A stretch of 64,000 nt of DNA from Dastarcus helophoroides (taxonomy: Eukaryota > Arthropoda > Insecta > Coleoptera > Bothrideridae), in the NCBI GenBank assembly GCA_028583605.1, contig CM053337.1:15643639-15707638 (forward strand), given 5' to 3'. The translations under genes and the position numbers were made by a program. A model generated the notes under the pieces. The model saw nothing but the letters and a program-made list of their open reading frames with translations. It had not been told where the DNA came from and did not search any database. Below are positions 23,701 to 38,700 of this stretch, in pieces. Positions within the stretch are counted from its first letter, which is position 1, and each line of letters opens with the position of its first letter.

Positions 23701-26700
23701 CTTCGCAAAGACGATTTTTTTGCGTTATTTGCGAGCGAGTACCTGAATCCATCCTCACACGGTATGCCGAAAATGGGGACCAAAGTCCTGTTGTTGAGTT
23801 GGCATAAAAATTTCACTTCGTCGGATCCATCCCCGCAGTCGTCGACTTTGTCGCAAATCCACTGGTGCGGGATGCACTTTTTATTGCCGCATTTAAATTC
23901 CTCCTCACCACAACCGCAGTGTAATTCGTCCTCGTGTAAGGGGCATTCGGCGGTTCCGTTGCAGCGAGCATTTTGCGGAAGGCATACGCTCGTGTTGCTG
24001 GTGCAAGCGAACTCGTTCGTTAAGCAAGGCGTTAGGCCCGGTTCGCACGTTTCTTCGTCGGAATTGTCACCGCAATCGTCGGTGCGGTCGCATTTGAAAC
24101 GAATATCGACGCATTTACCGTTGTTGCAGGTGAACGAAGCCGGAGGACACGTTACAGAAGCTGAAACGAGGAGTAGTAGAATCATGATAAAAGTGTAGTA
24201 GTTACAGAATCGAACATTAATCGGGAAAAATTTTGAAATATTACTTTGTAGACATTGCAACAAAAAACAAGAATATTTCTGTGGCAGCTAAAGTACAGCT
24301 TTGTCAATAGAGCTGATGGCAATGATCCCCCAAAAAAGATCATGGCGTCGGAGCCAGCGGAAGCCGTGGCAAGATTGGCGGTGGAAGGATGGTGTCGATG
24401 AGGACGCTCGAAAAATCGGTGCCTTGGCACCCCGACTCTTGCTTCCAATTCCTTAATTGGGAGCACGAGTCGCGGAATCGGCAGGAATGGCGAAAGAAAC
24501 TAGAGAAAGTCGGGGCTCACACAGGGCTATAGCGCTAAGGATGATGATGATGATGCCGGCGCATAATGGAGGAGGCGCTCCAAAAGGTACCTATTCTGGA
24601 TGCGCCGATGGACCATCTACTGGTGAAATATAACTTCACAAAATCCTACCGTATAAAAATGGATGAAGTACAAGCAAGGATACCAGACGTAAGTATATGC
24701 ACGGATGGATCGAAAACAAATACGGGCACTGGAACAGGAATCTTCTCGGAAGACCTGAACCTAGATGTAAGTATTAAGCTAGATAAATACTCAACAATTT
24801 TTCAATCGGAGATGTTGGGAATTTTATCTAGCGCCGAACAAATGACGCAACTGAACATTACAGGAAACTATATCCAAATAAAGACGGACAGCCAGGCAGC
24901 CCTTAAGGCCCTGAGGAAGTGAAAACAAACTCAATACTGGTATGGAATTGCCACCTAGCTCTAGAACGTCTATCACAAGAGAATGCAATTGATCTAATAA
25001 GGACATTCGGGAAAAAAAGGGAAATAAACGCGCTGACAAACTGGCGAGGAAGGGTTCGGAGGGACAATTCGTTGGACCAGAACCAACCCTTCCCCTGGCA
25101 AGATCAACCGTAAGATCCCGACTTAACGAAGAAATTTATCGTAAACAAAAAGCCTTATGGGCATCAATAACAACATGCCGACAAACTCACGCATTCATTA
25201 GAATGCCGTGCAGGGAAAGGGCAAAACTATGCCTACAACTCTCAAGGAATAATCTCAGGAAACTTGTAGGGATATAGACAGGTCACTGTCGATTAAACAA
25301 ACACCTCCACAGAATGGGAATTATAAACGACCCGAGCTGCAGAGGGTGTTTAGAAGAAGATGAGAGTGTCGAGCACGTGATGTGTCACTGCCCGGCCCTA
25401 GCATCAATCAGAGGATCCACGCTGGAGGACTTCTGGCCTAGTGTGGCCAGTTTGAGAGAGGCGCATCCAAGGGACGTTCTTCAGTTTCTCAACAAGGTTG
25501 GGTGGCTGAATGAATGACCAAAGACACCTCAATCACGGGGATAGCACAATGGGCTCAAAGGGTGGCCTAAGTGCTGGCCTAAACTTTAGGCAACCCACAA
25601 CGAATCCAGAATCCAGATGATGAAGATGATGATGAAAGTACAGCTTTTCAGAGGTTTCTGTGACTTCCAAGCGAAATTATTTTTAAGTATGCATTTATAG
25701 AATAATTAGTTATTTATAAAATTTGTATTTTGTGAATTAATTTGTCATATGACTGCATTACGAACGTTGATTGTATTACGAAGCAGCCGAAGTAATCCAG
25801 TGGAGCAAATTTTGTAAGTAATTTTGTCAGAAGCAAAATTAATCAATAAATTTGAAACCCCAAAAACAGATTATGTTCCAAACAGTGGGGACTAACCCGT
25901 AAAGCGCCTAAATCAGAAAGATATCAGAAATGTTAACATTTAGATAACTTTTCTTAGTCGTCAGATTACGGACATCTAACAGATACCTATAAGATAATTT
26001 TGACAGATATCTTTAACATGAGAAAGCTTTATGTTAACATAATGTTAACTTTCTGACAGTACGTCCGATATTAGACTCTAAAAAATGTTGACTGTAAGAG
26101 CTCTTTAAGAGAACTCATTGCTGAGTGGAAAGTCATCAAGTTATGACGCCACAGGTCTTTACGATGAGTATACTCACCACAATCTTGATGTTCATCAGAT
26201 AAATCAGGACAATCGTACTCGCGATCGCATTCCCAAGTTTTAGGGATGCAGGAACCAGAATCACACCTGAAATAGAAACAATTACAAACACACAAAAATT
26301 AGAGATCGATTGAAGCTTCGGTTTCAACCAAAAAACTATCCAAAATCGACTGTGTGTAAGTGTAAGTTGTGTAAGTTCGTAACTTTCGAGAAAAAACAAA
26401 ATTCGTTTTATACAATAGAAGATCCTTTACTATTTTTGGTTTCTGAATTGAACTCGCGTCTAATTAGGGTTTGCCAACGCTGAGGACTTTAGAGCCAACA
26501 TTAAACATGAAGATGTCTTCAAAACGTCGACAAACTAGTTTAACTTGATTAGAAACTAAGAACTATTTAAATTTTTTTGACTACTTTTCACAAGCAAAGA
26601 TTTTCTTGTGACAAGCAAAGATTTCCTTGTGACTGTGTGTAAGTGTAAGTTGTGTAAGTTCGTAACTTTCGAGAAAAAACAAAATTCGTTTTATACAATA

Positions 26701-29700
26701 GAAGATCCTTTACTATTTTTGGTTTCTGAATTGAACTCGCGTCTAATTAGGGTTTGCCAACGCTGAGGACTTTAGAGCCAACATTAAACATGAAGATGTC
26801 TTCAAAACGTCGACAAACTAGTTTAACTTGATTAGAAACTAAGAACTATTTAAATTTTTTTGACTACTTTTCACAAGCAAAGATTTTCTTGTGACAAGCA
26901 AAGATTTCCTTGTGACTGTGTGTAAGTGTAAGTTGTGTAAGTTCGTAACTTTCGAGAAAAAACAAAATTCGTTTTATACAATAGAAGATCCTTTACTATT
27001 TTTGGTTTCTGAATTGAACTCGTGTCTAATTAGGGTTTGCCAATGCTGAGGACTTTAGAGCCAACATTAAACATGAAGATGTCTTCAAAACGTCGACAAA
27101 CTAGTTTAACTTGATTAGAAACTAAGAACTATTTAAATTTTTTTGACTACTTTTCACAAGCAAAGATTTTCTTGTGACAAGCAAAGATTTCCTTGTGACT
27201 GTGTGTAAGTGTAAGTTGTGTAAGTTCGTAACTTTCGAGAAAAAACAAAATTCGTTTTATACAATAGAAGATCCTTTACTATTTTTGGTTTCTGAATTGA
27301 ACTCGTGTCTAATTAGGGTTTGCCAATGCTGAGGACTTTAGAGCCAACATTAAACATGAAGATGTCTTCAAAACGTCGACAAACTAGTTTAATTTGATTA
27401 GAAACTAAGAACTATTCAAATTTTTTTGACTATTTTCCACAAGCAAAGATTTCCTTGTGACAAGCAAAGATTTCCTTGTGACAAGCAAAGATTTCCTTGT
27501 GACAAGCAAAGATTTCCTTGTAACAAGCAAAGATTTTCTTGCTACAAGCAAAGATTTACTTGTGAACAGTCAAGAAACAATACGCAGATGCGTATGTTGA
27601 CATCAGACAATTCTTACCTAAACTGATTGACTTCGCACGTGATTGCCAAGCAGTTGATTTCGTCCGATTTATCACCACAATCCGGAATGCCGTCGCAGAT
27701 GAATCTCTCCGAAACGCAGCTCCCATCGCCGCATCGGAAATGTTTAGGGGGACAACCCCCGTCCAAGTGGTTGCTGCAGTTATGCTCGTCAGATTTGTCG
27801 CCGCAGTCGTAACTGGCGTCGCACACGAGACGCTCCTGCAGGCAGACGCCGTCGTCGCACATAAATTGTCCCTCGGGACATCTGTTCTTCGGCCTGCAGC
27901 CATCTTCGTCTTCGCCGAAGTGACAATCCCGTTGGCCATCGCATCGTCTCTCCCTAGGGATGCACATGTTCGACATGGCGCAGGTGTATTCGGTTGAATC
28001 GCAATGAGACACTTTGACGCAGGTTTTTTTGTCGTTGAGGAGGGTCATTCCGATGGGACAGGTGCAGGTGATGTGTTTTTGAGAGAGGAGACACAAGTGG
28101 GAGCAATTGGCGTTGTTGTGTTGGCAAGGGTTGTCTGGAATTCTTCTTGGGGTCACCGAGATTAGGTGCATTTGGTCCAGATCTTCGGGCAAATCTATCA
28201 AATTTAAATTGATATAAATCAATGGTTTATCTCAAAATGATTTAAAATCATTTGCTTTTGGTATCATAACCATGGATAGTTTCATATCACGTACTTATAA
28301 AGAACCCCAACGAGTTGATTTTGATTAAAATTGTTTGTTTTTATAACCTTGAACTAATTAAGTTCAATCCACTGGCAAAAGGCAACCAATTATTTCCAAA
28401 ACTACCTGATAAATCACGAATTGATAGAATTTAAAAAGTTTGGTGTCCACCCAGCCTTAGACAACCCATTCTAAATCCAGATGACCACTCACCAAACAGG
28501 AGGCGGTAATTGAGTTACATAGTAAATCCAAAAATTATAAAATCCTCCCGATGGGATCTAATCTGTATGTCTTAGGAGTGAATGCGAGCACTAACTTCCC
28601 TTGGGACGATCACTTTCCAAATCCGTCTCTCAGAAGCTACGCTTTCTTTTTAGAGCTAAAAATACTCCACATCTCATCAGCTGGGATCCAATCTATCTAT
28701 CCTAGGAGTGAATGCGAGCACTAACTTCTTTTGGGACGATCACGTGCCAAATCCGTCTCTCAGAAGCTACGCTTTCTTTTTAGAGCTAAAAATACTCCAC
28801 ATCTCATCAGCTGGGATCCAATCTATCTAGGCTTTCTTTTTAGAGCTAAAAAGTACTTCACATCTCATTAGCTACTCACTCTATACAAAGCTCAAGTTAG
28901 GGCAACATTAGCCAATACTGTTCTCACGTTTGGAGTCCAGCCCCACAGCAAGCTCTTTTGGATTCAATTCAAAGAAGAGCGATTCAGCCAGACGAGAGTC
29001 TAACCGATTCTCTCGAAACACTAGAGCACAGGCGTATGGTTGGTGACTTGTCTCTTTTCTACAAGTACTATCATGGAAGATGCTCGCAGGAACTAATAGG
29101 ATTGATCCCCCCAAGGACAAGATTCTTGAGGGGTACTAGACAGTCGGAGACAGCAAATTCCTGTGCCGTCCAGCTTGACACGGTGAGGACTTCTATCTAT
29201 GGAGGCTCTTTTTTCTATAGAACTTCCAAGCTATGGAAATTGTTACCGAAAGGAATTTTCCCCAAAAATTACAACCTATCCGTGTTTAAGAAGGCGGTTC
29301 ATCGTCATATATCCTTGTTTCCGCATCCTACTCGCAGTGAAAGCATAATAGGGTTACCCTTTGCGACTGGATTAAACTTAAAAAAAAATCTCATCAGCTA
29401 CTCACACTATACAAAGTTAAGTTGAGCCAACACTAGCCAATAGTGTTCTCATGTTTGGAGTCCAGCCCCAAAGCAAAATTCAGCTCTTTTGGATTCAATC
29501 CAAAGAAGAGCGATTCAGTTAGACGAGAGTCTGACCGATTCTCTCCTTGTTTTAGAAGGCGGTTCATCTTCATCTATCCTTGTTTCCGCATCCTACTCGC
29601 AGTGCTTTAAAAGCAAAATGGGGTTACCTTTTGCGAGTGGATTAAATTTAAAAAAAAATTTGGCATGTCATCCGAGATATTTGCGATTAACGCAGGGGTG

Positions 29701-32700
29701 CCTCAGGGGTCTGTTCTGTCTCCTACTCTATTTCTGTTACACATAAACGATCTCTTAGCTTCAACTTCCAATCCTATATACAGCTACGCAGATGATAGTA
29801 ACCTTGTGTCATCTTTTTTCTCCGATAAACCATTATCTATCGCTGCTTTAGATCGACTAAGGGAACAGCGGATACAGACGATTAATAGGGATCTCGAGAT
29901 TATTCTGAAATGGGGTAAGAACAATTTGGTCGACTGCAACACTTCAAAAACTCAGGCTGCGGTTTTCTGTAAGAAAACATCAAGGGATGATGCAACAAAC
30001 ATACTAATGGACTGTAAAATCCTTCCGATGGGATCTAATTTATCTTTTCTAGGAGTGAATGCGAGCACTAACTTCTCTTGAGATGATCATGTCCGCGCCA
30101 TTGCCAAATTCGCCTCTCGGAAGCTAGGCTTTCTTTTTAGAGCTAAAACGTACTTCACATCTCATCAACTATTAACACTATGCAAAACTCAAGTTGAGCC
30201 AACACTAGCCAATAATGTTCTCATGTTTAGAGTTCAACCTCAAAGCACCCTTTAGTTCTTTTGGATTCAATTCAAAGAAGAACGATTCGCCTAATTGAAG
30301 ACGAGAGTTTGACCGATTCTCTCGAAATACTAGAGCGCAGGCGTATGGTTGGTGACTTGACTCTTTTCTACAAGTACTATCATGGAAGATGCTCGCAGGA
30401 ACTAATAGGATTGGTCCCCACAAGGGCAAGATTCTTGAGGCGTACTAGGCAGCCGGAGACAGCAAATACATGTGCGATCCAGCTTGACACAGTGAGGACT
30501 TTTGTCAACGAAGACTCTGTTTTCTATAGAACTTCCAAGTTATGGAACTTGTTACCGAAAGGAATTTTCCCCAAAAATTACAACCTATCCTTGTTTAAGA
30601 AGGCGGTCCCTCGCCATCTATCCTTATTTCCGCATCCTACTCGCAGTGCTTTGATAATGGGGTTACCCTTTGCGAGTGAATTGAACAATAAAAAAAATCA
30701 AAAGATAACTGACAATATAGATTTGTGAAACTGGCGAATAAAAAACCAATAAAAACAGGTTCATATTTAGTTAGTATCTCCCCGAAGACGATAGCTTCCC
30801 CATCGAAATGCGTTAGAGAAGGGATGAGCAACCTTTTTTTTTATAGCGGGTTACCATTTGCGAATGGATTAAACTTAAAAAAAATAACAACGAGGTAAAT
30901 TACCCAAAGAAATCCTCTTGTTGAAAGTGCTGTTGTACTTGTCTCCCCAATAAAGTTTCCTCGAGCGTTCGTTGACCCAAAATACGTCGGAGTTCAAGCT
31001 GGCTAGTCCTACTGGATTAGTGTTCAAAGATCGAAAACCATGCCTGTCGTCGCCTAGAAAAAATCCAGTTTTAGTCAACTATTTGGGGGTTTGCACATCA
31101 CCTACCCTCGATGCTGGTGCTTTCAATTTTTCCTGCGCCGCTGTCAGCAAAAAAAATTCGATGTAAATCGCTGTCGTATAGCAAGCTGACAGGACCAAGT
31201 AGATGGTTCTCCATTAGGTGGGTTCTACCGGTACCGTCCATATTGAGGCGATCGATGTGGCTGAATTCCGCCAATTTCTTAGTCAAGGCGACATACATTA
31301 ACCTAAAAATAAACCCAAATTGGCTTTTTTTTCAAACCTTTTCGGTGATTTTACAATATTAGATACTACCAGGGAAGAATTTCACAAAAAATTATAACTC
31401 AAAATTAACTCTAGTGTGGATTTTTTTAATGGAAAGAAATTTCAGCTTTCTAATTCTAAAAAAAGTAGAAATTTATGGGACAAATCAGAGCGAATTTCAG
31501 TTTCCATCATAAAAAGTAGAAATCAAAAATAGTTATTATTTAACAAAGGTTTAGTAAGAAACTAGAACTAAGAACTTCATGCTTTAAAAAAATAAGTTAA
31601 AAGAAAATAAGCTGAAAGACAACAAAGGTTGCTCTAACACGTTTCGACAGCCAAGCTGTCATCTTCAGTATCTTTCTGAAGATGACAGCTTGACTTAGAG
31701 TAACCTTTGTTGTGTTTTTTAACCTTTCTTGGTTTCAGGGGACAAATTCTGTATTTCAATTTTTGAAGATAACCAAGGATCAGTCCGTTCCACCAAAAAA
31801 AAAGCTAAAAGCAAAAATCTTCCTGAGATTATCACGGAATGTTGACTATTCCTCCACTAAATCTCGAGATTAAGTCAAAATTTCGACTTTAATGTAAAAA
31901 TTTCGAAAAAAAAAGTCGAAATTTGGAGTTTAAAGTCGAAAATTCTAGAAAAAACTAGATATTTCAATTTTTAAATCGAAATTTAATTTATTGATAATAA
32001 TTAATTATGTTACAAAGGCGTAGACAGGACATCGATTAAAAAAAAAATGTTATTTTTAAAAATTTCGATTTTTTTCTCAATCTTCCACTTTTATTTCAAG
32101 ATTTGTCTTTTTTCTCAAATTTCGACTCTATTCTCAAAATTTCGACTTTTCTCTGGAAATTTCGACTTTTTTCTGAAAATTTACAGTTTTTCGAAATGTT
32201 ACAAAGGCGTAGAAAGGAAATCGATTAAAAAAAATGTTATCTTTAGAAATTTCGACTTTTTTTCTCAAATTTCGATTTTAAGCTCGAAATTTTGACTTTT
32301 TTCTCGAAATTTCGACTTTTTTCTCGAAATTTCGACTTTTTTTTCTAGAATTTTCGACTTTAAACTCAAAATTTTGACTTTTTTCTCAAATTTAGGTTTT
32401 TTTCTCGAAATTTCGACCTTTTTCTCGAAACTTTGTTTTTTTCTCAAACTTCGACTTTTTTCTAGAAATTTTGATCCTTAATATCGACATTTCGATATTT
32501 TTCTCAAGATTTCGACTTTAAACTCAAAATTTTGACTTTTTTTCTACTTTTCTCGCAAATTTCGATTTTTATCTCGAAATTTCGACTTTTTTCTCAAAAT
32601 CTCGACTATTTCCTGAAATTTCGATTTTTTTTATCGAAATTTCGGCTTTTTTCTCGAAATTTTGACCTGAATATCGACATTTGGACATTTCTCTCAAAAT

Positions 32701-35700
32701 CTCAACTATTTTCTGAAATTTCGATTTTTTTCTCCAAATTTCGTCTTTTTTCTCGAAATTTTGACCTGAATATCGACATTTGGACATTTCTCTCGAAATA
32801 TCGACTTTTTTCTCGAAATTTCGACTTTTTTTCGAGAAATCTCGACTTTTTCTCAAAATATTTCGAAATTTCGACTTTTTTCTCGAAATTTTGATCTTAA
32901 TATCGAAATTTTGATATTTTTCTCGATATTTCGACTTTAATCTCAAAATTTTGACTTTTTTTCTCAAAATATCGACTTCTTAATTTTCGACTTTTCTGGA
33001 AATTTCGACTTTTTTCTGAAAATTTCAACTTTTTTAAAATGTTGCAAAGGCGTAGAAAGGACATCGATTAAAAATCATGTTATTTTTAGAAATTTCGACT
33101 TTTTTTTCTCAAATTTCGATTTTAGGCTCGAAATTTCGATTCTTTTTTCAAAATTTTGTCTTTTTTCCCAAATTTCGAATTTTTTTTCTCAAAATTTCAA
33201 GTTTTTTTTCGAAATTTTGACTTTTTTTACCGCAATATCAAAATTTGGACATTGTTCTCGAAATTTCGATTTTTTTCTCGAAATTTCAACTTTTTTCCAA
33301 GAAATTTCGTCTTTTTTCTCGAAACCTCGACTTTTTTCTCTAAATCTTGACTTTTTTTTCAAATTTCGACTTTCGATTTTTTTTTCGAAATTTCGATTTT
33401 TTTCTCGAAATTTCGACTTTTTTCAAGAAATTTCGACTTCAAAGTCAAACTTCGACTTTTTTTCTCGAAATTTGACTTTTTTTTCTCGAAATTTCGACTT
33501 TTTTCTCAGAAATTTCGACCTTTTTATCGAAACTTGGACATTTTTCTGTAAATCTTGACTTTAGTCAAAGTTTCGACTTTTTTCTCGAAATTTTCAGTCT
33601 TTTTTTCTCGAAATTTGGACATTTTTCTGTAAATTTTGACTTTAAAGTCAAAGTTTCGATTTTTTTTTTTCGAAATTTCGTCTTTTTTTTTCTCGAAATT
33701 TCGACTTTTTTTCTCCGAAATTTCGAACTTTTTTTTCGAAATCTCGACTTTTTTCTCAAATTTCGACTTTTTTCTCCAAATATCTCAAAATTTCGACTTT
33801 TTTCTTGAAATTGCGACCTTTTCCTGCGAAATTTGGTTATTTTGTCTTAAATTTCAACTTTTTTCTCGAAATTTTGAGCTTAATATCGAATTTTCGACAT
33901 TTTTCTGGAAATTTCGACTTTAAAGTCAAAATTTTGACTTTTTTTCGAAATTCGACTTTCTTTCTCGAAATTTCGACTTTTTTTCTCGAAATTTCGACTT
34001 TTTTTCTCGAAATTTGGATTTTTTTCGAAATCTCGACTTTTTTCTTAAATTTCGCCTTTTTTCTCGAAAAATTTCAAAATTTCGACATATTTCGAATTTA
34101 AATCCGAAATTTCGAATTTAAATCCGAAATTTCGATATTAAATCCGAAATTTCGAGATTAAAGTCGACATTTCGAGAAAAAAGCTCGAAATTTCGAAAAA
34201 AAAATCGAAATTTCGAGAAATATAGTCGAAATCTCTAAAAATATTCATTTAAATCAATGTCCTTTTTACGCTTTTGTAAAATGTCGGCTTTGAACTCGAA
34301 ATTTCGTCTCTTTTCTCGAAAATTTTACTTTAACCTTGAAATGTCAAGAAAAAAGTTGAAATTTTTGGTAATATAAAATTGAATTTACTGAACTAAGTGT
34401 CAACATTAAATTGTAAAAGAATTGGTGCTTAGAATATAGTCTTATATTCTAAGGGTTGGTGGGGCTTAACTGTCATCTGCCTAACTTGACCATAGAATAA
34501 GCAATTTCGACTTATCTTGAAATTTCGTGAAAAAAAGTTGAAATTTCGAGATTAAAGCTGAAATTTCGACTTTATCTAGGAAATTTTCTCAAAAAAGTCG
34601 AAATTTGAAAATAAAGTCGAAATTTGGAAAATAAAGTCGAAATTTGGAAAATAAAGTAGAAATTTCCACTTTAATCCCGTAATTTTCAGTTTAAACTTCA
34701 TATTTCTAAATATATTTTTATAAATTAATGCCCAAAAATACGTAAATAAAAAACAAAGCAGAAAATAATCGGATTTTTCTAATTAAGAATAAATAAATAA
34801 AATATAAATATTAGTCTTTAAAATCCAAGAAAAAACTTTCAAAAATAAACTACGCCAATTCATCATTATTATTCAATTTTTATTTTATTAGAAATGTTTA
34901 AAAATTTTACCAACAAGGCGATTAATCGGAAATCGATCTTTCAGCACCCAATTTTATCGGGAATTGATACTTTTGCTCACGATTAAAATCGATTCAAAAA
35001 TCGATTATTTTAAAAAGGAATCGACATCCCTAGTTGGAATTAGATCTACCAGGAACTCACCCTTCTGATGGCACCAAAGCGATAGATTCGGGGATTTCCC
35101 CGTTCATATCATGCAAGAGGACTCGGCGCGATTGCGTCCTCATATTAAGCACTTCCACCGTCCCTTTCTCTTCGTCTCCCCAGTAGAGGTTTCCGCCTAA
35201 GTAATCTGGAAAATCACACTGTTGGGTATTTTCGATACATTTCGATTCTTTTACCAAAGTCCATGGACGTTACACTTCCTAGACCGGAAAGTCCTAAATA
35301 TTTCGATTCCATATTGTCCAGATTTATAGCGAGGATTTGTTTGATGGCGTGATCGCTGACGAAGAGTGTATTATTTGTTGGGTCGAAAGCCAGCGCGGCC
35401 AAATCTTTGACTAAAGTGGTTAGAGGTATCATATTGTGTTTCCCCAAGCGTTGGTGTTCGACTTTAACTAGGACATTTTTGGCCCCAGCCACCAAAGTTT
35501 GCTTCCTCTGAGTGACTGAAAAATCTCATATTAATAACAATTTTCAACGAGATAGTAACTTTGCTGGGGAATGGTGGTTTACACCCAACTGAAAAGCGAA
35601 ACCTGGTCTGGTCTTAGCAAATACTTATCGAAACATTGTGGACTTTTTAATATTTGTTGCTGTTTTAATCGTTAATAAAGTTTAATAGTATGTGAAAGTT

Positions 35701-38700
35701 GTATTAATTTAATTAACTCTCAGAAGCTATGATTTCTTTTTAGAGCTAAACAGTACTTCACATCCCACCAGCTACTCACACAAAGCTCAAACTAGGCCAA
35801 CATTAGCCAATACTGTTGTCATATTTGGAGTTCAGTCCCAAAGTTCTTTTGGATTCAATTCAAAGATCGATGCGCCAATTGATGACGAAGAGTTTGACCG
35901 ATTCTCTCGAAATACTAGAGCACAGGCGGATGGTGGTGGTGACTTGTCTCTCTTCTACAAATACTATCATGGAAGCTGCTCGCAGAAACTAATAGGATTG
36001 ATCCCGCCAAGCGCAAGATTCTTGAGACATACAAGAAAGTCGGAGACCCCAAATTCCTGTGCGGTTCAGTTTCTCTCAGTGACGACTTCTATCTATAGAG
36101 GCTCTTTTTTCTATAGAACTTCCAAGCTATGGAATTCGTTACCGAACGGAATTCGTTACCGAACGGAATTTTCCCAAAAATTACAATCTCTCCCTGTTTA
36201 AGAAGGCGGTTCATCGCCATCTATCCTTGTTTCCGCATCCTACTCGCGGTGCTTTGAAGGCACAATCATTTGCGAGTGGATTGAACATAAAAGAAAAGAA
36301 CAAAACAGAAGGTAACTGAAAATATGAATTTGTGGAACTGGCGAATAAAAAGCCAATAAAAACGAAGTATACAAGAGTTCATTTTTAGTTAGTATCTCCC
36401 TAAAAATAATAGCTTGGCCATCGAAATGCGTTAGAGCAACCGTTGCTGTGTTTTTTTAATTTTTCTTGGTTTCAGGGGACTATATTTACATATCAATTCT
36501 TGAAGATAACCAAGGACCAGTTCATCCCACAAAAAATAAAATGTTAGCTTACGTTTGCAAGTATGATAATCCACCGAAAGCTCCTTGTGTGGTGGACAAG
36601 CGCACTTGTAGCTGCTGCCGCGAATTAAACAAATATCAGAACACAGAGCGAAGAGGCAAGGATTTTCTCTTTTTCCTCGCAAAGCCGGATGGAAAATGTG
36701 TATCCCGTAGATATACTCCTTGTTTTCCCTAATGATAATGCGATGGTGCTTCCCAGTGAATTTATCACAAGTTTGTATCGAATGAGTCGTCCAGTCTGAC
36801 CAATATAGTTTATTTTCGAAGACGTCTATCGAATAAGGATGTCTAACGACTCCTTCCAGAATTGTCTAAGGATTAAATTAGTGTAAAATTCGCGTAAACT
36901 AACCATTCACTTATTAATAAGTCGTAATAAGTATATGAAACTGACCCTTCTGTCGGTGCCATCGAGCTTGATGCTTTCCAACGTTGCTGCCTTGGCATCG
37001 GTCCAGTAGAGTCTTTGATTGGGATAATCTAAGGCCAAACCGTTTGGCCAATGTATGTCAGTTGAAACGAATGAGGTGTCCTCGGATCCGTCCATTAGAG
37101 CGCGACCTATTTTGGCCGGTTCCCCCCAATCAGTCCAGAACATTTCACTACAATAGACAAATTAATTGACGCAGCTGCTCAGGCGATACCTAGTTTACTC
37201 TTTTAATTTTGTCTTGATTCATTTAATTAATATCTGTTACTGTTTTAATCGTTCATAAAGCTTAATAGTTATGAATTTAATTAGTTGTTAGCATCGAGTT
37301 TTTAAACATTGAAAACTCCTGATAAATGTCCAATTTTTTTTAATTTTGAAAAAACTCATCAAGTGAATTGTTTCAAAATTAGGACTCGAGTTACATTTGC
37401 TTCATTATCGCGGCCGCTTCCTCTTATCAAATTTTTATAGAAAAATTCCTTAGGTACTAAATTCTATAATTACATTTTGTTATAATATTTTAATTTTTTT
37501 ATTAATTGATGGTTTGAAAGAACAACTAAATGGGAAAAAATTACCATTGACGTTGTTTTCCGACCCCGTTTTATAAATACTGATATAATTCGAAAAAAAA
37601 AGGTGAGATTAGAAAAAAAAATTGACTAAAAGTAACAAACTTGGTTTATAAAATGAACTTAATAAAATCAATTAAAATAGTATTTTAATTTGAAAAAAAG
37701 TTGAAATTAAAGACACATTTTGACTAAAACCAACTGACTTGGTTTCTTAGTTTGATCGAGTTGCTCATAAATGGGACTCACCCATCTTCAATATTAAGGA
37801 CAATAGCTCTTGGTTTCTTGATATCCTTGTTTATCAATATTGTGCAATGCGTCCCGTTCCTTGTACACACCCCAATGTACTGCCTTTCCGCGTCAGTAAA
37901 GTAGATGTTACCAGTTAACCAATCCACCTCCAAATCTTCTGGTGTCCCCAAACCAGATGTAACCAGCAACTAAAATATATTTATAAAGTGAAAACTTCGC
38001 GTGTTTAGCGATTTTGGATAAGAGATTATCGTTTCGCCTTAGCATCACGCTAAATACAAATGTTTATTCAAATTTGAGTTTATCTCAACGTTTGAATTTT
38101 CCCTTAAATTTCTAGTTTCCAATTTTTTCTCAAAAATTTTTTGTTCAAGAAGTCGAATTTTTGACAAAAATTTCGAATTTTTCGAACCCTTGACATTTTC
38201 TCTCAAATTTTCAATTGTCTTGAAAGGTCCGATTTTTTCTTAAAATTTCGACAAACGAAAATGTCGAATTTTTGACAATATTTCGAAATTTTTTTTCTAC
38301 TCAACTTGACTCACGTGCGCCTTGACTTATCCTTATTACTCTTCGTAGTCAAATTCCACGAATATTATAATTACTAACAACAAAGTTCCAAATTTTGACT
38401 TCTTCAGGAAATTTTGATTCTTTCAAAAGGTTTTTTCTTGAAACTTCGAGTTTCTAACACACTAAGCCAATTCAATTAATTTTATTCCCAATTTTAACTA
38501 TAATTACGAAAAATTTTGATATCTTATATTATAGAGACAAGATGGAATTTACTTTTGTCGTTGAAAATAAATGGAAACCGAAAAAAAAATCAAATATTCA
38601 TGAATAAGTTTCTGTTGAAAACAATTTTACATTCCTACTTCAAGCAAAGAAGTAGCGAATGACGAGTATACAAGTATACTTTAAAAAATTGAATAGAGCG

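Noticed and set aside
23596..24198. 200-residue + strand ORF over VgR-A exon 15
   Set aside because: It is the antisense shadow of LDLa-coding sequence, whose biased codons leave the other strand open.
26348..27566. CRISPR-like regular repeats
   Set aside because: The repeats are direct and contiguous without unique spacers, in a eukaryotic intron.
27426..27626. ORF with KQRFPCD repeats
   Set aside because: A by-product of the 21-bp minisatellite, whose length is a multiple of three.
36466..36732. 88-residue + strand ORF
   Set aside because: It starts in a foldback element and continues antisense through VgR-A exon 8.
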